The notes beneath the pieces are model-generated. The model saw only the letters and a program-made list of their open reading frames with translations. It had not been told where the DNA came from and did no database searches. The position numbers and the translations under genes are program-made. From assembly GCF_022179285.1 (NCBI RefSeq), contig NZ_BPQO01000013.1, forward strand, positions 99,092-163,091: a DNA stretch of 64,000 bases, given 5' to 3'. Source of the stretch: Methylobacterium hispanicum. GTDB taxonomy: Bacteria > Pseudomonadota > Alphaproteobacteria > Rhizobiales > Beijerinckiaceae. The stretch's first letter is position 1; each line of letters opens with the position of its first letter. Positions 54,380-63,339 of the stretch are shown here, piece after piece.

Positions 54380-56428
54380 ATGAGCGGGCAGGCAGCTGTC
54401 GCCGAGACCAAGCCGGCGGAGACCAAGCGCGACAAGCCCTGGATCATCCGCACCTATGCGGGCCATTCCACGGCGGCGGCCTCGAACGAACTCTACCGGG
54501 GCAACCTCGCCAAGGGGCAGACCGGCCTCTCGGTCGCCTTCGATCTGCCGACCCAGACCGGCTACGACCCGGACCACGAGCTGTCGCGCGGCGAGGTCGG
54601 CAAGGTCGGCGTCTCGATCGCGCATCTGGGCGATATGCGGGCGCTGTTCGACCAGATCCCGCTCGCCCAGATGAACACCTCGATGACGATCAACGCCACG
54701 GCGCCGTGGCTGCTGTCGCTCTACCTCGCGGTGGCCGAGGAGCAGGGCGCGCCGCTCGCCGCCCTGCAGGGCACGACCCAGAACGACATCATCAAGGAGT
54801 ACCTCTCGCGCGGCACCTACGTGTTCCCGCCCGCGCCCTCGCTGCGGCTCACCAAGGACGTGATCCTGTTCACGACCCGGAACGTGCCGAAGTGGAACCC
54901 GATGAACGTCTGCTCCTACCACCTGCAGGAGGCGGGGGCGACGCCGGTGCAGGAGCTGTCCTACGCGCTCGCCATCGCGATCGCGGTGCTCGACACGGTG
55001 CGGGACGACCCCGATTTCGACGAGGCCAGCTTCGCCGACGTGTTCAGCCGGATCTCGTTCTTCGTGAACGCCGGCATGCGGTTCGTCACCGAGATCTGCA
55101 AGATGCGGGCGTTCGCCGAGCTCTGGGACGAGATCGCCCAGGAGCGCTACGGCATCACGGACGCCAAGAAGCGGATCTTTCGGTACGGCGTGCAGGTCAA
55201 CAGCCTCGGACTGACGGAACAGCAGCCCGAAAACAATGTCCACCGCATCCTGATCGAGATGCTGGCGGTGACGCTCTCCAAGCGCGCCCGGGCGCGGGCC
55301 GTGCAGCTGCCCGCCTGGAACGAGGCGCTGGGCCTGCCCCGCCCTTGGGACCAGCAATGGTCCATGCGCATGCAGCAGATCCTCGCCTTCGAGACGGACC
55401 TCCTGGAATACGACGACATCTTCGACGGCTCGACGGTGATCGAGGCCCGCGTCGCGGAGCTCAAGGCGCAGACCCGGGCCGAATTGGCGCGCATCGCCGA
55501 GATCGGCGGCGCGGTCACGGCGGTCGAGGCGGGCGAGCTGAAGCGGGCGCTGGTCGAGTCGAACGCCCGCCGCATCGCGGCGATCGAGCGCGGCGAGCAG
55601 ATCGTCGTCGGCGTCAACAAGTGGCAGCAGGGCGAGCCCTCGCCGCTGACGGCGGGGGAGGGGGCGATCTTCACGGTCTCCGAGACCGTCGAGATGGAGG
55701 CCGAGACCCGCATCCGCGCCTGGCGCTCCGAGCGCGACGCGCGCGCCGTCGGTCGGGCCCTGGAAGACCTGGAGCAGGCGGCACGCTCCGGCGCCAACAT
55801 CATGCCGCCCTCGATCCAGGCCGCGAAGGCCGGCGTGACCACGGGCGAGTGGGGGGCCTGCCTGCGCGCGGTCTTCGGCGAGTACCGGGCGCCGACCGGC
55901 GTGACCCTGGAGACGGTCTCGTCGGGCGCGGCCGAGGAGGCCAAGCTCCTGATCGCCGATCTCGGCGAGCGCCTCGGCGAGACGCCGCGGCTCGTCGTCG
56001 GCAAGCCGGGCCTCGACGGCCACTCGAACGGCGCCGAGCAGGTGGCGCTCCGCGCCCGGGACGTCGGCTTCGACGTGACCTACGACGGCATCCGCCAGAC
56101 GCCCGCCGAGATCGTCGCCAAGGCGAAGGAGACGGGCGCCCACGTGGTCGGCCTGTCGATCCTGTCGGGGAGCCATGTGCCGCTGGTGCGGGACGTGCGG
56201 GCCAAGATGCGGGAGGCCGGCCTCGACCACGTGCCGGTGGTCGTCGGCGGCATCATCTCGCCGGACGACGAGCTGGTCCTGAAGAACATGGGCGTGCGCG
56301 CCGTCTACACCCCGAAAGACTACGCCATCGACCAGATCATGGTGGGGCTGGCCAAGGTGGTGGAGCGGGCGCTGGACGGGCGGCAGAAGGGCGAGGGGGC
56401 GCAGGCGGCGGGGGGGCAGGTGTACTGA
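54380..56428 (+). CDS. ecm: Ethylmalonyl-CoA mutase
   Basis: The 682-residue B12-dependent mutase has the substrate-binding barrel with YAGHSTAAASNELYRGNLAK, GLSVAFDLPTQTGYDPDHEL and FFVNAGMRFVTEICKMRAF, and a C-terminal cobalamin domain with D546-x-H548-x2-G551 in KPGLDGHSNGAEQ. It turns ethylmalonyl-CoA into methylsuccinyl-CoA. The separation from other mutases rests on the neighbouring ccr and the single-subunit length. It was earlier called meaA in M. extorquens. No riboswitch is seen in the leader. Confidence 0.96.
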   Translation: MSGQAAVAETKPAETKRDKPWIIRTYAGHSTAAASNELYRGNLAKGQTGLSVAFDLPTQTGYDPDHELSRGEVGKVGVSIAHLGDMRALFDQIPLAQMNTSMTINATAPWLLSLYLAVAEEQGAPLAALQGTTQNDIIKEYLSRGTYVFPPAPSLRLTKDVILFTTRNVPKWNPMNVCSYHLQEAGATPVQELSYALAIAIAVLDTVRDDPDFDEASFADVFSRISFFVNAGMRFVTEICKMRAFAELWDEIAQERYGITDAKKRIFRYGVQVNSLGLTEQQPENNVHRILIEMLAVTLSKRARARAVQLPAWNEALGLPRPWDQQWSMRMQQILAFETDLLEYDDIFDGSTVIEARVAELKAQTRAELARIAEIGGAVTAVEAGELKRALVESNARRIAAIERGEQIVVGVNKWQQGEPSPLTAGEGAIFTVSETVEMEAETRIRAWRSERDARAVGRALEDLEQAARSGANIMPPSIQAAKAGVTTGEWGACLRAVFGEYRAPTGVTLETVSSGAAEEAKLLIADLGERLGETPRLVVGKPGLDGHSNGAEQVALRARDVGFDVTYDGIRQTPAEIVAKAKETGAHVVGLSILSGSHVPLVRDVRAKMREAGLDHVPVVVGGIISPDDELVLKNMGVRAVYTPKDYAIDQIMVGLAKVVERALDGRQKGEGAQAAGGQVY

Positions 56429-56453
56429 GAGCGGCGCGGCACCCCCTTCTCGT

Positions 56454-56490
56454 ACGTACAAAAACCTTGACACCCAGGGTTTTTGTACGT
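56454..56490. promoter_or_regulatory. 13-bp inverted repeat upstream of brnT
   Basis: ACGTACAAAAACC and GGTTTTTGTACGT pair perfectly around an 11-base spacer that contains TTGACA. The repeat ends five bases before the brnT start. BrnA antitoxins repress their own promoters, so this is the likely operator and promoter. Confidence 0.75.
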
Positions 56491-56494
56491 GCGC

Positions 56495-56770
56495 ATGCGG
56501 TTCACGTACGACGAGCCGAAGCGGCAAGCGAATATCGCGAAGCACGGCATCGACTAGGCTGAGTTTGAGGGCTCTTTCAGCTTCGACCGCTTCCTCAACA
56601 TTCCGACGAAGCCGAGCCGCACCGGACGGATCCGGTACAAGCTGATCGGATCCTGGCAAGGCCGGGTAGTCGTTGTCGCCATCGTCTCACCGCTCGGGTC
56701 GGAGGCGATCGATACCGTCAGCGTCCGGCCCGCCAACGCGAAGGAGAGGGCCTTCTATGCCGAAGCCTGA
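56495..56770 (+). pseudogene. brnT: BrnT-family toxin with in-frame amber stop
   Basis: From the ATG the frame reads MRFTYDEPKRQANIAKHGID, the start of BrnT ribonuclease toxins, then meets TAG at 56555-56557. The same frame then continues to a TGA at 56768 through AEFEGSFSFDRFL, RIRYKLIGSWQGRVVVVAIV and VSVRPANAKERAFYAEA, the rest of the BrnT family. Without the amber codon it would be 91 residues, close to the usual length. The toxin is therefore probably inactive unless the stop is read through. brnA follows with 14 bases overlap. Confidence 0.85.
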
Positions 56771-57074
56771 GCACGCCCCCGGCTACGTGCCGAACGCTGC
56801 CTACACGCAGGCGGATTGGGACGCGGTGTCGGACAATCCCGCTTTGACCGATGCCGAACTCGGCCAAGCCCGCCGGGGCACCGATGGGATGCCGCCCGCG
56901 ATGGCGGCTGCCTTCCGGCGCGGTGGGCGCCCAAGATCCGAGTCGCGCAAGGTGCCGGTCACGATCCGGCTCGATGCCGAGATCGTGGAGGCCTTCAAGG
57001 CGACGGGCCCCGGCTGGCAGACGCGGATGAACGACGCGCTCCGCCGGGCCGCCTGCGACCTGGACGCGGCCTGA
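56757..57074 (+). CDS. brnA: BrnA-family antitoxin
   Basis: The 105-residue protein has an N-terminal segment (GYVPNAAYTQADWDAVSDNP) and a C-terminal ribbon-helix-helix domain (SRKVPVTIRLDAEIVEAFKA, WQTRMNDALRRAACD), as in BrnA antitoxins, which bind both toxin and operator. It is intact. AAGGAGAGGG precedes the ATG inside the 3' end of brnT. Confidence 0.85.
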   Translation: MPKPEHAPGYVPNAAYTQADWDAVSDNPALTDAELGQARRGTDGMPPAMAAAFRRGGRPRSESRKVPVTIRLDAEIVEAFKATGPGWQTRMNDALRRAACDLDAA

Positions 57075-57123
57075 GACGAAGGATACCCGCCGGCCTGGAC
57101 AGGCCGACGGGCATTGCGGATCC

Positions 57124-58104
57124 TCAGTTCGCCCGGCGCGAGACCGAGACCGCATAGGCCGGCGAGCGGATCGCGAACATCGGGTCGTCGGTCGGGCCGG
57201 CGACGCCCTCGGGCAGTTCCGCCACCGGATCGAAGGTGCGGGCATCGCAGGTGGCATCCGGCGCGATCGCTGTGATGCTGAGCGTGCCCAGTGTCTCCGT
57301 CTTGCGGCTCTCCTCGGGCCAGGAGGCGGTCGGGTCCGCGGTCGGGTCGCCGGGCTCGGCCAGGATCGCCACCAGGTCGAAACGGGCCGGGCTCTTGGCG
57401 AGGCGCTCCTTCAGCTCGTCCACGTAGAAGCTGTCGGGCTTGGCCTTCACCTCGTCGTCCGTGAGGCCGGCCTTGTCGGCGGAGACGAATTTCAGCCGGG
57501 CGACCTTCGCCTCGTTCTTCGCGTTCGTCAGCGTGTAGGCGTGCACCGCCCAGTAATCGACGCCCGCGTAGCTCGCCGGCACCGGCCGCGCGTTGAGCCA
57601 GGCCGCCTGACGGGTGGTCTCGGGGTTCTGGGCCGAGAAGGCCTTGATCTTCTCGGCATCCGGCTTGCCGTCCGGGCCGGGGGCGCGGACCTGCAGGAAT
57701 TCGAGGAGCTGGGCCGGGGTCTTCGTGGAAAAGACCGGCGCCGAGATCACCACGAACACCATGTCGCCGGCCGGATCCTCCATCCGCATCGCGAAGCCCC
57801 GGGTGACGGGCTTGGCCTTGTCGGAGACCTTCGGGTTGCTGCCGCCCATCGAGAAGCGGGCGGTGACCGGCACGGTCTTGGTGAAGTGCGGCGCCTTGGA
57901 CAGGGCGGCGGCGCCGGGGGCGGGGGCGAATTCGCCCTTCAGGCAGACGCCCTTCGCCCCGCTGGCGCGCACGCCCGCCTGGTTGCCGCCGGCCGCGAAC
58001 TGGGCGGCCACGATCGCGCCGGGATCGGTCTCCTCGGCGCGGGCGGCGGTCTGCAGGCATGCGGTCGCGGCGGCGAGACCGGCGAGCGTGCGGAGCCAAG
58101 TCAT
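57124..58104 (-). CDS. Periplasmic catalase-related peroxidase
   Basis: The 326-residue protein has a signal peptide (RTLAGLAAATACLQTAARA) and a short catalase core (VRASGAKGVCLKGEFAPAP, HFTKTVPVTARFSMGGSNPK, TRGFAMRMEDPAGDMVFVVI). The family (SrpA-like) is about half the length of a full catalase and acts as a haem peroxidase. The proximal Tyr region of the C-terminus is not clear. GGGAGA precedes the ATG. A 12-base palindrome upstream suggests peroxide control. Confidence 0.85.
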   Translation of the reverse strand: MTWLRTLAGLAAATACLQTAARAEETDPGAIVAAQFAAGGNQAGVRASGAKGVCLKGEFAPAPGAAALSKAPHFTKTVPVTARFSMGGSNPKVSDKAKPVTRGFAMRMEDPAGDMVFVVISAPVFSTKTPAQLLEFLQVRAPGPDGKPDAEKIKAFSAQNPETTRQAAWLNARPVPASYAGVDYWAVHAYTLTNAKNEAKVARLKFVSADKAGLTDDEVKAKPDSFYVDELKERLAKSPARFDLVAILAEPGDPTADPTASWPEESRKTETLGTLSITAIAPDATCDARTFDPVAELPEGVAGPTDDPMFAIRSPAYAVSVSRRAN

Positions 58105-58170
58105 GAGCGTCTCCCAGATGTCGTTGTGCCGCGGATGGGCGGCGGGGAGCGGCTCCCCTGGAAACACTTT

Positions 58171-58182
58171 AATTGTGCACAA
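58171..58182. promoter_or_regulatory. ATTGTGCACAAT palindrome between divergent genes
   Basis: A perfect 12-base palindrome lies about 65 bases upstream of the peroxidase start in AT-rich DNA. The form is like MarR/OhrR-type sites, which respond to organic peroxides. The regulator is not encoded nearby, so the link is inferred. Confidence 0.5.
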
Positions 58183-58248
58183 TCAGCTTGCAAGCGTCAT
58201 TGTCGTTCCGGCTCGCCGACGCGGCGTTTCCGCGCTATCGGCCAGGCC

Positions 58249-59250
58249 ATGCTCAGCCCCCTCGTCGCCGTGGCGCTCGCCGCCGCGCTCTCCGCCGGCC
58301 TGATCGTGCGCCTGCGCCCGCTCCTGGTGCGCTACGCGCTGGCCCGCCCGAACGCCCGCTCCAGCCACGCCGAGCCGACGCCGCAGGGGGGCGGCATCGC
58401 GGTGGTGACGGCGGCCCTGTTCGCGGCCGGCGTTCTGCGCACCTCGGATGTGGGCGATGTCGGCGAGTGGCTGGCGCTGGCCGGCGGCGCCACGGTCCTG
58501 GCCGTGCTCGGCGCAGTGGACGACATCCGGCCGCTGCCGGCCGCCTTGCGGCTCGCGGTGCAGGCCGCGGTGGTGACCGCGCTGGTCGCCACCCTGCGCG
58601 GGCACCTCCTCCCGTGGCTGCCGCTGCCCGTCGAGCGGGCGCTGGCGGTGCTGGCCGGCCTCTGGTTCGTGAACCTCGTCAACTTCATGGACGGGCTCGA
58701 CTGGATGACGGTGGCCGAGATCGTTCCGGTGACGGGCGCGCTCCTCGCGCTGGGGGCGCTCGGCCATCTGCCGGTGCTGCCGACCCTGGTGGCGGCCGGC
58801 CTCTTCGGGGCGATGCTCGGCTTCGCGCCGTTCAACCGGCCGGTGGCGCGGCTCTTCCTCGGCGATGTCGGCTCCCTGCCGATCGGGCTGATCGTGGCGT
58901 GGCTGCTCTATCGGCTCGCCCTCGACGGGGGCTTGGCCGCCGCGATCCTGCTGCCGCTCTACTACATCGCCGACGCCACCCTGACGCTGCTGCGGCGGAT
59001 ACGGGCCGGCGAGCGGGTCTGGGAGGCGCACCGGAGCCACTTCTACCAGCGGGCGACCGTGAACGGGCTCTCGGTGCCCGGCGTGGTGGGGCGCGTGTTC
59101 GCGCTCAACCTCGCGCTGGCGGGGCTCGCGGCCGCGACCTTGCTTTGGCCGAACTGGCCCGTCACCGTGGCCGCACTCGCCCTCGGCGCGATCCTCGTCG
59201 CGGGGCTGCTCGCCCGTTTCGCCCGCGCCCGGAGCCAGGACCGACCGTGA
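58249..59250 (+). CDS. WecA/MraY-type undecaprenyl-phosphate sugar-1-phosphate transferase
   Basis: The 333-residue membrane protein has about ten hydrophobic segments, GAVDDIRPLPAALRL (the DD magnesium pair), NFMDGLDWMTVAE, LFLGDVGSLPIGL and the cytoplasmic HRSHFYQRA. It attaches a sugar phosphate to undecaprenyl phosphate, starting a polysaccharide unit. The sugar is unknown. The ATG at 58249 follows a CAGG site. It is coupled with the next gene by GTGA. Confidence 0.88.
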   Translation: MLSPLVAVALAAALSAGLIVRLRPLLVRYALARPNARSSHAEPTPQGGGIAVVTAALFAAGVLRTSDVGDVGEWLALAGGATVLAVLGAVDDIRPLPAALRLAVQAAVVTALVATLRGHLLPWLPLPVERALAVLAGLWFVNLVNFMDGLDWMTVAEIVPVTGALLALGALGHLPVLPTLVAAGLFGAMLGFAPFNRPVARLFLGDVGSLPIGLIVAWLLYRLALDGGLAAAILLPLYYIADATLTLLRRIRAGERVWEAHRSHFYQRATVNGLSVPGVVGRVFALNLALAGLAAATLLWPNWPVTVAALALGAILVAGLLARFARARSQDRP

Positions 59251-60176
59251 GTCACGAGATCCGTCATGTGGCGCTCACCGGGGCGACGGGCTTCATCGGC
59301 CGGCACCTCCTGCATAGCCTGACCGCCCGGGGCTACCGGGTGCGGGTGCTGCTGCGCCGCCCCGTGGAGGTACCTGAAGGGGCCGCGAGCGCCGTCGTCG
59401 GCGACCTGACGCGGCCGATGAACATGGCCGCCGCCCTCTCGGACGTGGACGCGGTGGTGCACTCGGCCGGGCTCGCCCACGCCATGTCGGGCGCGCCGGA
59501 GGACGATTACCGCACCCTCAACACCGAGGCGACGCGCCGCCTTGCGGAGGCCGCCGCCCGCGCCAAGGTGCGCCGCTTCGTCTTCCTCTCCTCGATCCGG
59601 GCGCAGTGCGGGGCGAGCGCGCCGGGTGTGCTCACCGATTCCGACGAGCCCGCCCCCACGGATGCCTACGGCCGCTCGAAGCTCGAGGCCGAGCGGGCGC
59701 TGGCCGAGACCGGGCTCGACTGGGCGGCGCTCAGGCCCGTCCTCGTCTACGGGGCAGGCGTGAAGGGCAACATGGCGGCGCTCCTGCGGCTCGCCCGCAC
59801 GCCCTACCCGCTGCCGCTCGGCGCGCTCGCGGCGCGGCGCTCGCTGATCTCGGCGGAGAGCCTCGCGGCGGCGGTCGATGCGGTGCTGCGGGCGCCAGCG
59901 CCCCTGAACCGGGCGCTCGTCGCGGCCGATCCCGACCCGCAGACACTGCCCGAGATGGTGGCGGCCCTGCGCGCCGGCCTCGGCCGCGCGCCCGGCCTCG
60001 TGCCGGTGCCGGCGGCGCTCCTCGGCCTCGCCTGCCGCCTCGCCGGCCGGCAGGAGGCCTATGCGCGGCTCGGCGGCGGGCTGGTGGCGCGCGCCGACGG
60101 GCTCGCGGCGCTCGGCTGGCGCCCGGCCGCGACGACGCCCGAGGGCCTGGCGCGGCTCGCCCGGGACGGGGGCTGA
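59247..60176 (+). CDS. NAD-dependent sugar epimerase/dehydratase
   Basis: The 309-residue extended SDR has VALTGATGFIGRHLL (NAD motif), VVHSAGLAHAMSG, FLSSIRAQCG and YGRSKLEAERAL, the Ser and Tyr-x3-Lys catalytic group. The partner WecA-type gene overlaps, and such pairs make O-antigen or capsule sugars (as with WbpV/GalE-like proteins). The product sugar is not determined. Confidence 0.85.
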   Translation: MSHEIRHVALTGATGFIGRHLLHSLTARGYRVRVLLRRPVEVPEGAASAVVGDLTRPMNMAAALSDVDAVVHSAGLAHAMSGAPEDDYRTLNTEATRRLAEAAARAKVRRFVFLSSIRAQCGASAPGVLTDSDEPAPTDAYGRSKLEAERALAETGLDWAALRPVLVYGAGVKGNMAALLRLARTPYPLPLGALAARRSLISAESLAAAVDAVLRAPAPLNRALVAADPDPQTLPEMVAALRAGLGRAPGLVPVPAALLGLACRLAGRQEAYARLGGGLVARADGLAALGWRPAATTPEGLARLARDGG

Positions 60177-60180
60177 CCGC

Positions 60181-60471
60181 TCAGCGGTTCCGGTACGCCA
60201 GGCAGAAGTCGGGCGCGTCCTCGTCGAGGTCGTCGCAGCCGCGGGCGATCTCGGCCTCGATCAGCGCGCAGGGGTTGCCGGCGTGGCAGAGCGGCAGGGG
60301 GGTGGGCGAGACGGCGACGCAGCGGGCGACCAGGGTCGCGGCCCGGCTCGGGCCGAGGCTCGCCCGGCAGGATTCCTCCGCCTCGGCCGCGCTCGCGAGG
60401 CCCAGGAGGGCGAGCGGTACGGTGCCCGCGATGGCCCGGCGCAGGCGACCCGGCCGGCTGATCGTCGTCAC
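60181..60471 (-). CDS. Small secreted cysteine-containing protein
   Basis: The 96-residue protein has a signal peptide (AIAGTVPLALLGLASAAEA) and a mature part with six cysteines (EESCRASLG, ARCVAVS, LCHAGNPCALIEAEIARGCD, DFCLAYRNR). They probably form disulfides in the periplasm. No family is recognised. It converges with the epimerase gene. Confidence 0.65.
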   Translation of the reverse strand: MTTISRPGRLRRAIAGTVPLALLGLASAAEAEESCRASLGPSRAATLVARCVAVSPTPLPLCHAGNPCALIEAEIARGCDDLDEDAPDFCLAYRNR

Positions 60472-60598
60472 ACGTCACCTCCCACCGCCCGCGTGAAGGG
60501 GCTCTACCGAACGGTGGCGCATCGGGACGGGTCGCCGCAAGCGGGCGCGGGACCGTGAAGCCCCTCATCCCCGTCGCCGTTCGATCGAAGCGGGCGCC

Positions 60599-60641
60599 GC
60601 GCATCCCCCTCTCCCCGCATGGCGGGGAGAGGGGGATGCGC
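60599..60641. repeat. Perfect 20-bp hairpin of the GCGGGAGAG family
   Basis: GCGCATCCCCCTCTCCCCGC and its perfect inverse are separated by three bases. Its core GCGGGGAGAGGG is like the elements at 33.3 and 63.4 kb. It lies between two minus-strand genes, so it may be a terminator of the gene at 60673. Confidence 0.8.
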
Positions 60642-60672
60642 GGGAATGCGGAACTATCATCCGGAAACGCCC

Positions 60673-61137
60673 TCACACCCGCGGCGCGTAGCGCGCGGGC
60701 GCCTCCCGGCCGGGGGCGGGGCCCAGCCGGGCCTGGAGCCAGTCCCGGCGCCGGGCGATCATCCGCTTCAGGCGCAGCGCCCGTTCCTCCTTGCGCTTGC
60801 AGTCGCAGGGGCAGTCGCAATCGAGAGGCGTGGAGCCGCCGCCGTCGAACAGGCTGAGGATCGCGAGCAGGACGCCGACGAGGCCGAGGACGAGCAGCAC
60901 GAGCGCCGGCCACGCGAGCCCCAAGCCCACCAGGGCCGCCAGCGCGACCTTCAGGCCGAGCGAGCCCGCGACCTTCGCCTTGATCAGCAGGCCGAGCGTC
61001 GCGCCGCCGCCGAGGATGCCGCGCAGCCCCCGCATCACCCGCACCCGCAGGCGGCGGCGGGCGGCGAGCGCCTCCAAGCGGTGCAGGGCGCGGGCCACGC
61101 GCCGCACCTCGGGATCCGGATCCGTGAGCCCGTCCAT
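60673..61137 (-). CDS. Membrane protein with CDCPCDC motif
   Basis: The 154-residue protein has an N-terminal charged helix, two hydrophobic segments (about 46-95) and, after them, STPLDCDCPCDCKRKEER, a tight cysteine cluster that may bind metal, followed by a basic tail. No family is recognised. Confidence 0.6.
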   Translation of the reverse strand: MDGLTDPDPEVRRVARALHRLEALAARRRLRVRVMRGLRGILGGGATLGLLIKAKVAGSLGLKVALAALVGLGLAWPALVLLVLGLVGVLLAILSLFDGGGSTPLDCDCPCDCKRKEERALRLKRMIARRRDWLQARLGPAPGREAPARYAPRV

Positions 61138-61210
61138 CGTCCTCGCCCCCCGTGACGCGCCGGATCATCGTGGGCCGGCGGAGGCGCCGCGGTGAGCGGC
61201 CGCACGCGCC

Positions 61211-63214
61211 CTACGGGACGGCCGGCAGCGGCGCGGCCTCGCCCGCGACGATCCCGGCCGCCGCGCCCGCCCGCCCCACGCCGCGCTCGCGGAAATGCGG
61301 GATCGCGGCCTCGAAGACCGCGTCGGCCGCCGCCCGGTCGCCGGCCTCGACCGCGGCGGCGAGGCGCGCCACCCAGGCGTCGAGCCGGGCGCGGTCGGCG
61401 AAGACGGGGCGTGCCGCCATCACCCCGTCGATCCCGTCGAGGCTGACCCGAGGCTCCTCGCGGGCGAACAGGATCTCGTTGAGGCGCTCGCCCGGCCGCG
61501 CGCCGGAATAGGCGATCTCGATCTCCTCGCCCGGCTCGAAGCCCGCGAGCCGGATCATCCGCTCGGCGAGATCCCGGATGCGCACGGGCTGGCCCATCTT
61601 CAGCACGTAGACCGCCGCGTGCCGGTCGTCGGCATCCTCGCCCGGCGCCCGGGCCTCGCCGTCGGCGTGGGAGGCCGCGGTGAGGACGAGGTCGGCGGCC
61701 TCCCGCACGGTCATGAAGTAGCGCACCATCTCAGGGTGCGTGACGGTGACGGGCCCGCCGCGGGCGATCTGCGCCTTGAACACCGGCACCACCGAGCCGA
61801 CCGAGCCCAGCACGTTGCCGAAGCGCACGGCGACGAGCCGGGTCGGGTGACCGGGGAGCGCCGCCTGCTCAGCGTCGCGGGCCTGGGCCACCATCTCGGC
61901 GAAGCGTTTGGTGACGCCGAGCTGCGAGACCGGCTCGATCGCCTTGTCGGTCGAGATCATCACGAGCGCGCGGGCGCCCGCCGCGACGGTCGCGTCGGCC
62001 ACGTTGATCGAGCCGAACACGTTGGTCTTGATGCCCTCGCTCCAGTCCTGCTCCAGGTAAGGCACCTGCTTGAGCGCGGCGGCGTGGAAGACGTAGTCCG
62101 GCGCGAAACCCTCGAAGATCGCCCGGACCCGCGCGGCGTCGCGGATGTCGGCGATGATGCCGCGAGCCCGGCCCCCGGCGGCGAGCACCAGCGGGTGGCT
62201 CAGGATGCCGTGCAGCGCCGGCTCGGAATTCTCCAAGACCAGCACCTCGGCGGCGCCGAAGGCCAGCGCCCTGAGGCAGATCTCGGAGCCGATCGAGCCG
62301 CCCCCGCCCGTCACGATCACGCGCCGCCCCGCGAGGAAGCGCTCCAGCCGCGGCCGGTCGATCGCCACCGTCGGGCGCAGCAGCAGGTCCTCGATCTCGA
62401 GCGGCGCGAGTTCGGCCTCGCGCGCGCCCTCGCCGAGGCTCGCCACCCGCACCAGCGGCAGGCCGAGGCGGCGGGCCTGGGCCACCAGCGCGTCGGGCTC
62501 GGCCTCCAGCGCGCTCGGCGTGGCGACGAGCCGGCGCACCGGCTGGCCGCGCTCGGCCAGCCGCGCGATCACGCGCTCCAGGTCGTCGAAGCCGCCGAGC
62601 ACGGGCACGCCGCGCATCATCTGCCCGGTCTCGTCGGCGCGGGGCGACAGGATGCCCTTGGGCGCGAGCTTCCTCACCGAGCCGGACTCGATGGCGCGCA
62701 GCAGAACGTCGATGTCGGAGCCGCGCCCGAGCAGCAGCGTCGGCACCGTGGCGGCCCGCGCGCTCGACTGCCGCGAGCGGGTGTATTTCAGGTAGCGGAA
62801 GGCGAGCCGCGCCCCGCCGAGCAGGAAGATCTGCAGCACCCAGTAGAGGACGATGGCGATCTTGCCGAAGAAGTAGAACCCGTAGAGGTCGGCCGAGACC
62901 AGCACGTAGTCGGTGACGAGGAGCGCCAGCGCCAGCACGCTCGCCGCCCGCACGATCGCGGCCAAGTCCGGCAGCGAGGCGAAGCGCCACTTGGTCCGGT
63001 AGAGCCGCAGCCGCGCGTAGACGAGGCCCGCGAGCAGGAGGAAGGGCGGCAGCAGCAGCGGCAGCGCGTGCAGGCGCTCGTCCAATTGCGCGCCGGTGAA
63101 GCGGAACCAGAAGGTGAGCAGCACGGCCAGCGCGGTCGCCACGAGGTCGTGGACGACCATCACGGCGGTCTTGGCGTGGCTCTTGGCAGGACTCTTGGCG
63201 GGGCGCGGCAGCAT
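61211..63214 (-). CDS. Membrane NDP-sugar dehydratase, CapD/WbpM family
   Basis: The 667-residue protein has four N-terminal membrane segments (VVHDLVATALAVLLTFWFRF, LPLLLPPFLLLAGLVYARLR and others), a nucleotide-binding domain (VPTLLLGRGSDIDVLLRAIE) and a C-terminal SDR domain with VTGGGGSIGSEICLRALAFG and VMISTDKAIEPVSQLGVTKR. It would make a 4-keto-6-deoxy sugar for polysaccharide. With the WecA-like and epimerase genes it forms an initiation set. Confidence 0.88.
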   Translation of the reverse strand: MLPRPAKSPAKSHAKTAVMVVHDLVATALAVLLTFWFRFTGAQLDERLHALPLLLPPFLLLAGLVYARLRLYRTKWRFASLPDLAAIVRAASVLALALLVTDYVLVSADLYGFYFFGKIAIVLYWVLQIFLLGGARLAFRYLKYTRSRQSSARAATVPTLLLGRGSDIDVLLRAIESGSVRKLAPKGILSPRADETGQMMRGVPVLGGFDDLERVIARLAERGQPVRRLVATPSALEAEPDALVAQARRLGLPLVRVASLGEGAREAELAPLEIEDLLLRPTVAIDRPRLERFLAGRRVIVTGGGGSIGSEICLRALAFGAAEVLVLENSEPALHGILSHPLVLAAGGRARGIIADIRDAARVRAIFEGFAPDYVFHAAALKQVPYLEQDWSEGIKTNVFGSINVADATVAAGARALVMISTDKAIEPVSQLGVTKRFAEMVAQARDAEQAALPGHPTRLVAVRFGNVLGSVGSVVPVFKAQIARGGPVTVTHPEMVRYFMTVREAADLVLTAASHADGEARAPGEDADDRHAAVYVLKMGQPVRIRDLAERMIRLAGFEPGEEIEIAYSGARPGERLNEILFAREEPRVSLDGIDGVMAARPVFADRARLDAWVARLAAAVEAGDRAAADAVFEAAIPHFRERGVGRAGAAAGIVAGEAAPLPAVP

Positions 63215-63339
63215 GGGCCGGGGCGGTATCCGCCGCGGGGCCCGGTGCTGTCAACGCGGCGGAGGGGTGGGGGCGGCCTGCCTCCGGCCATCTGGTACGG
63301 CCGCCGACCGATCGGTTCGGAAGCTCCGGCGCGAACCGC

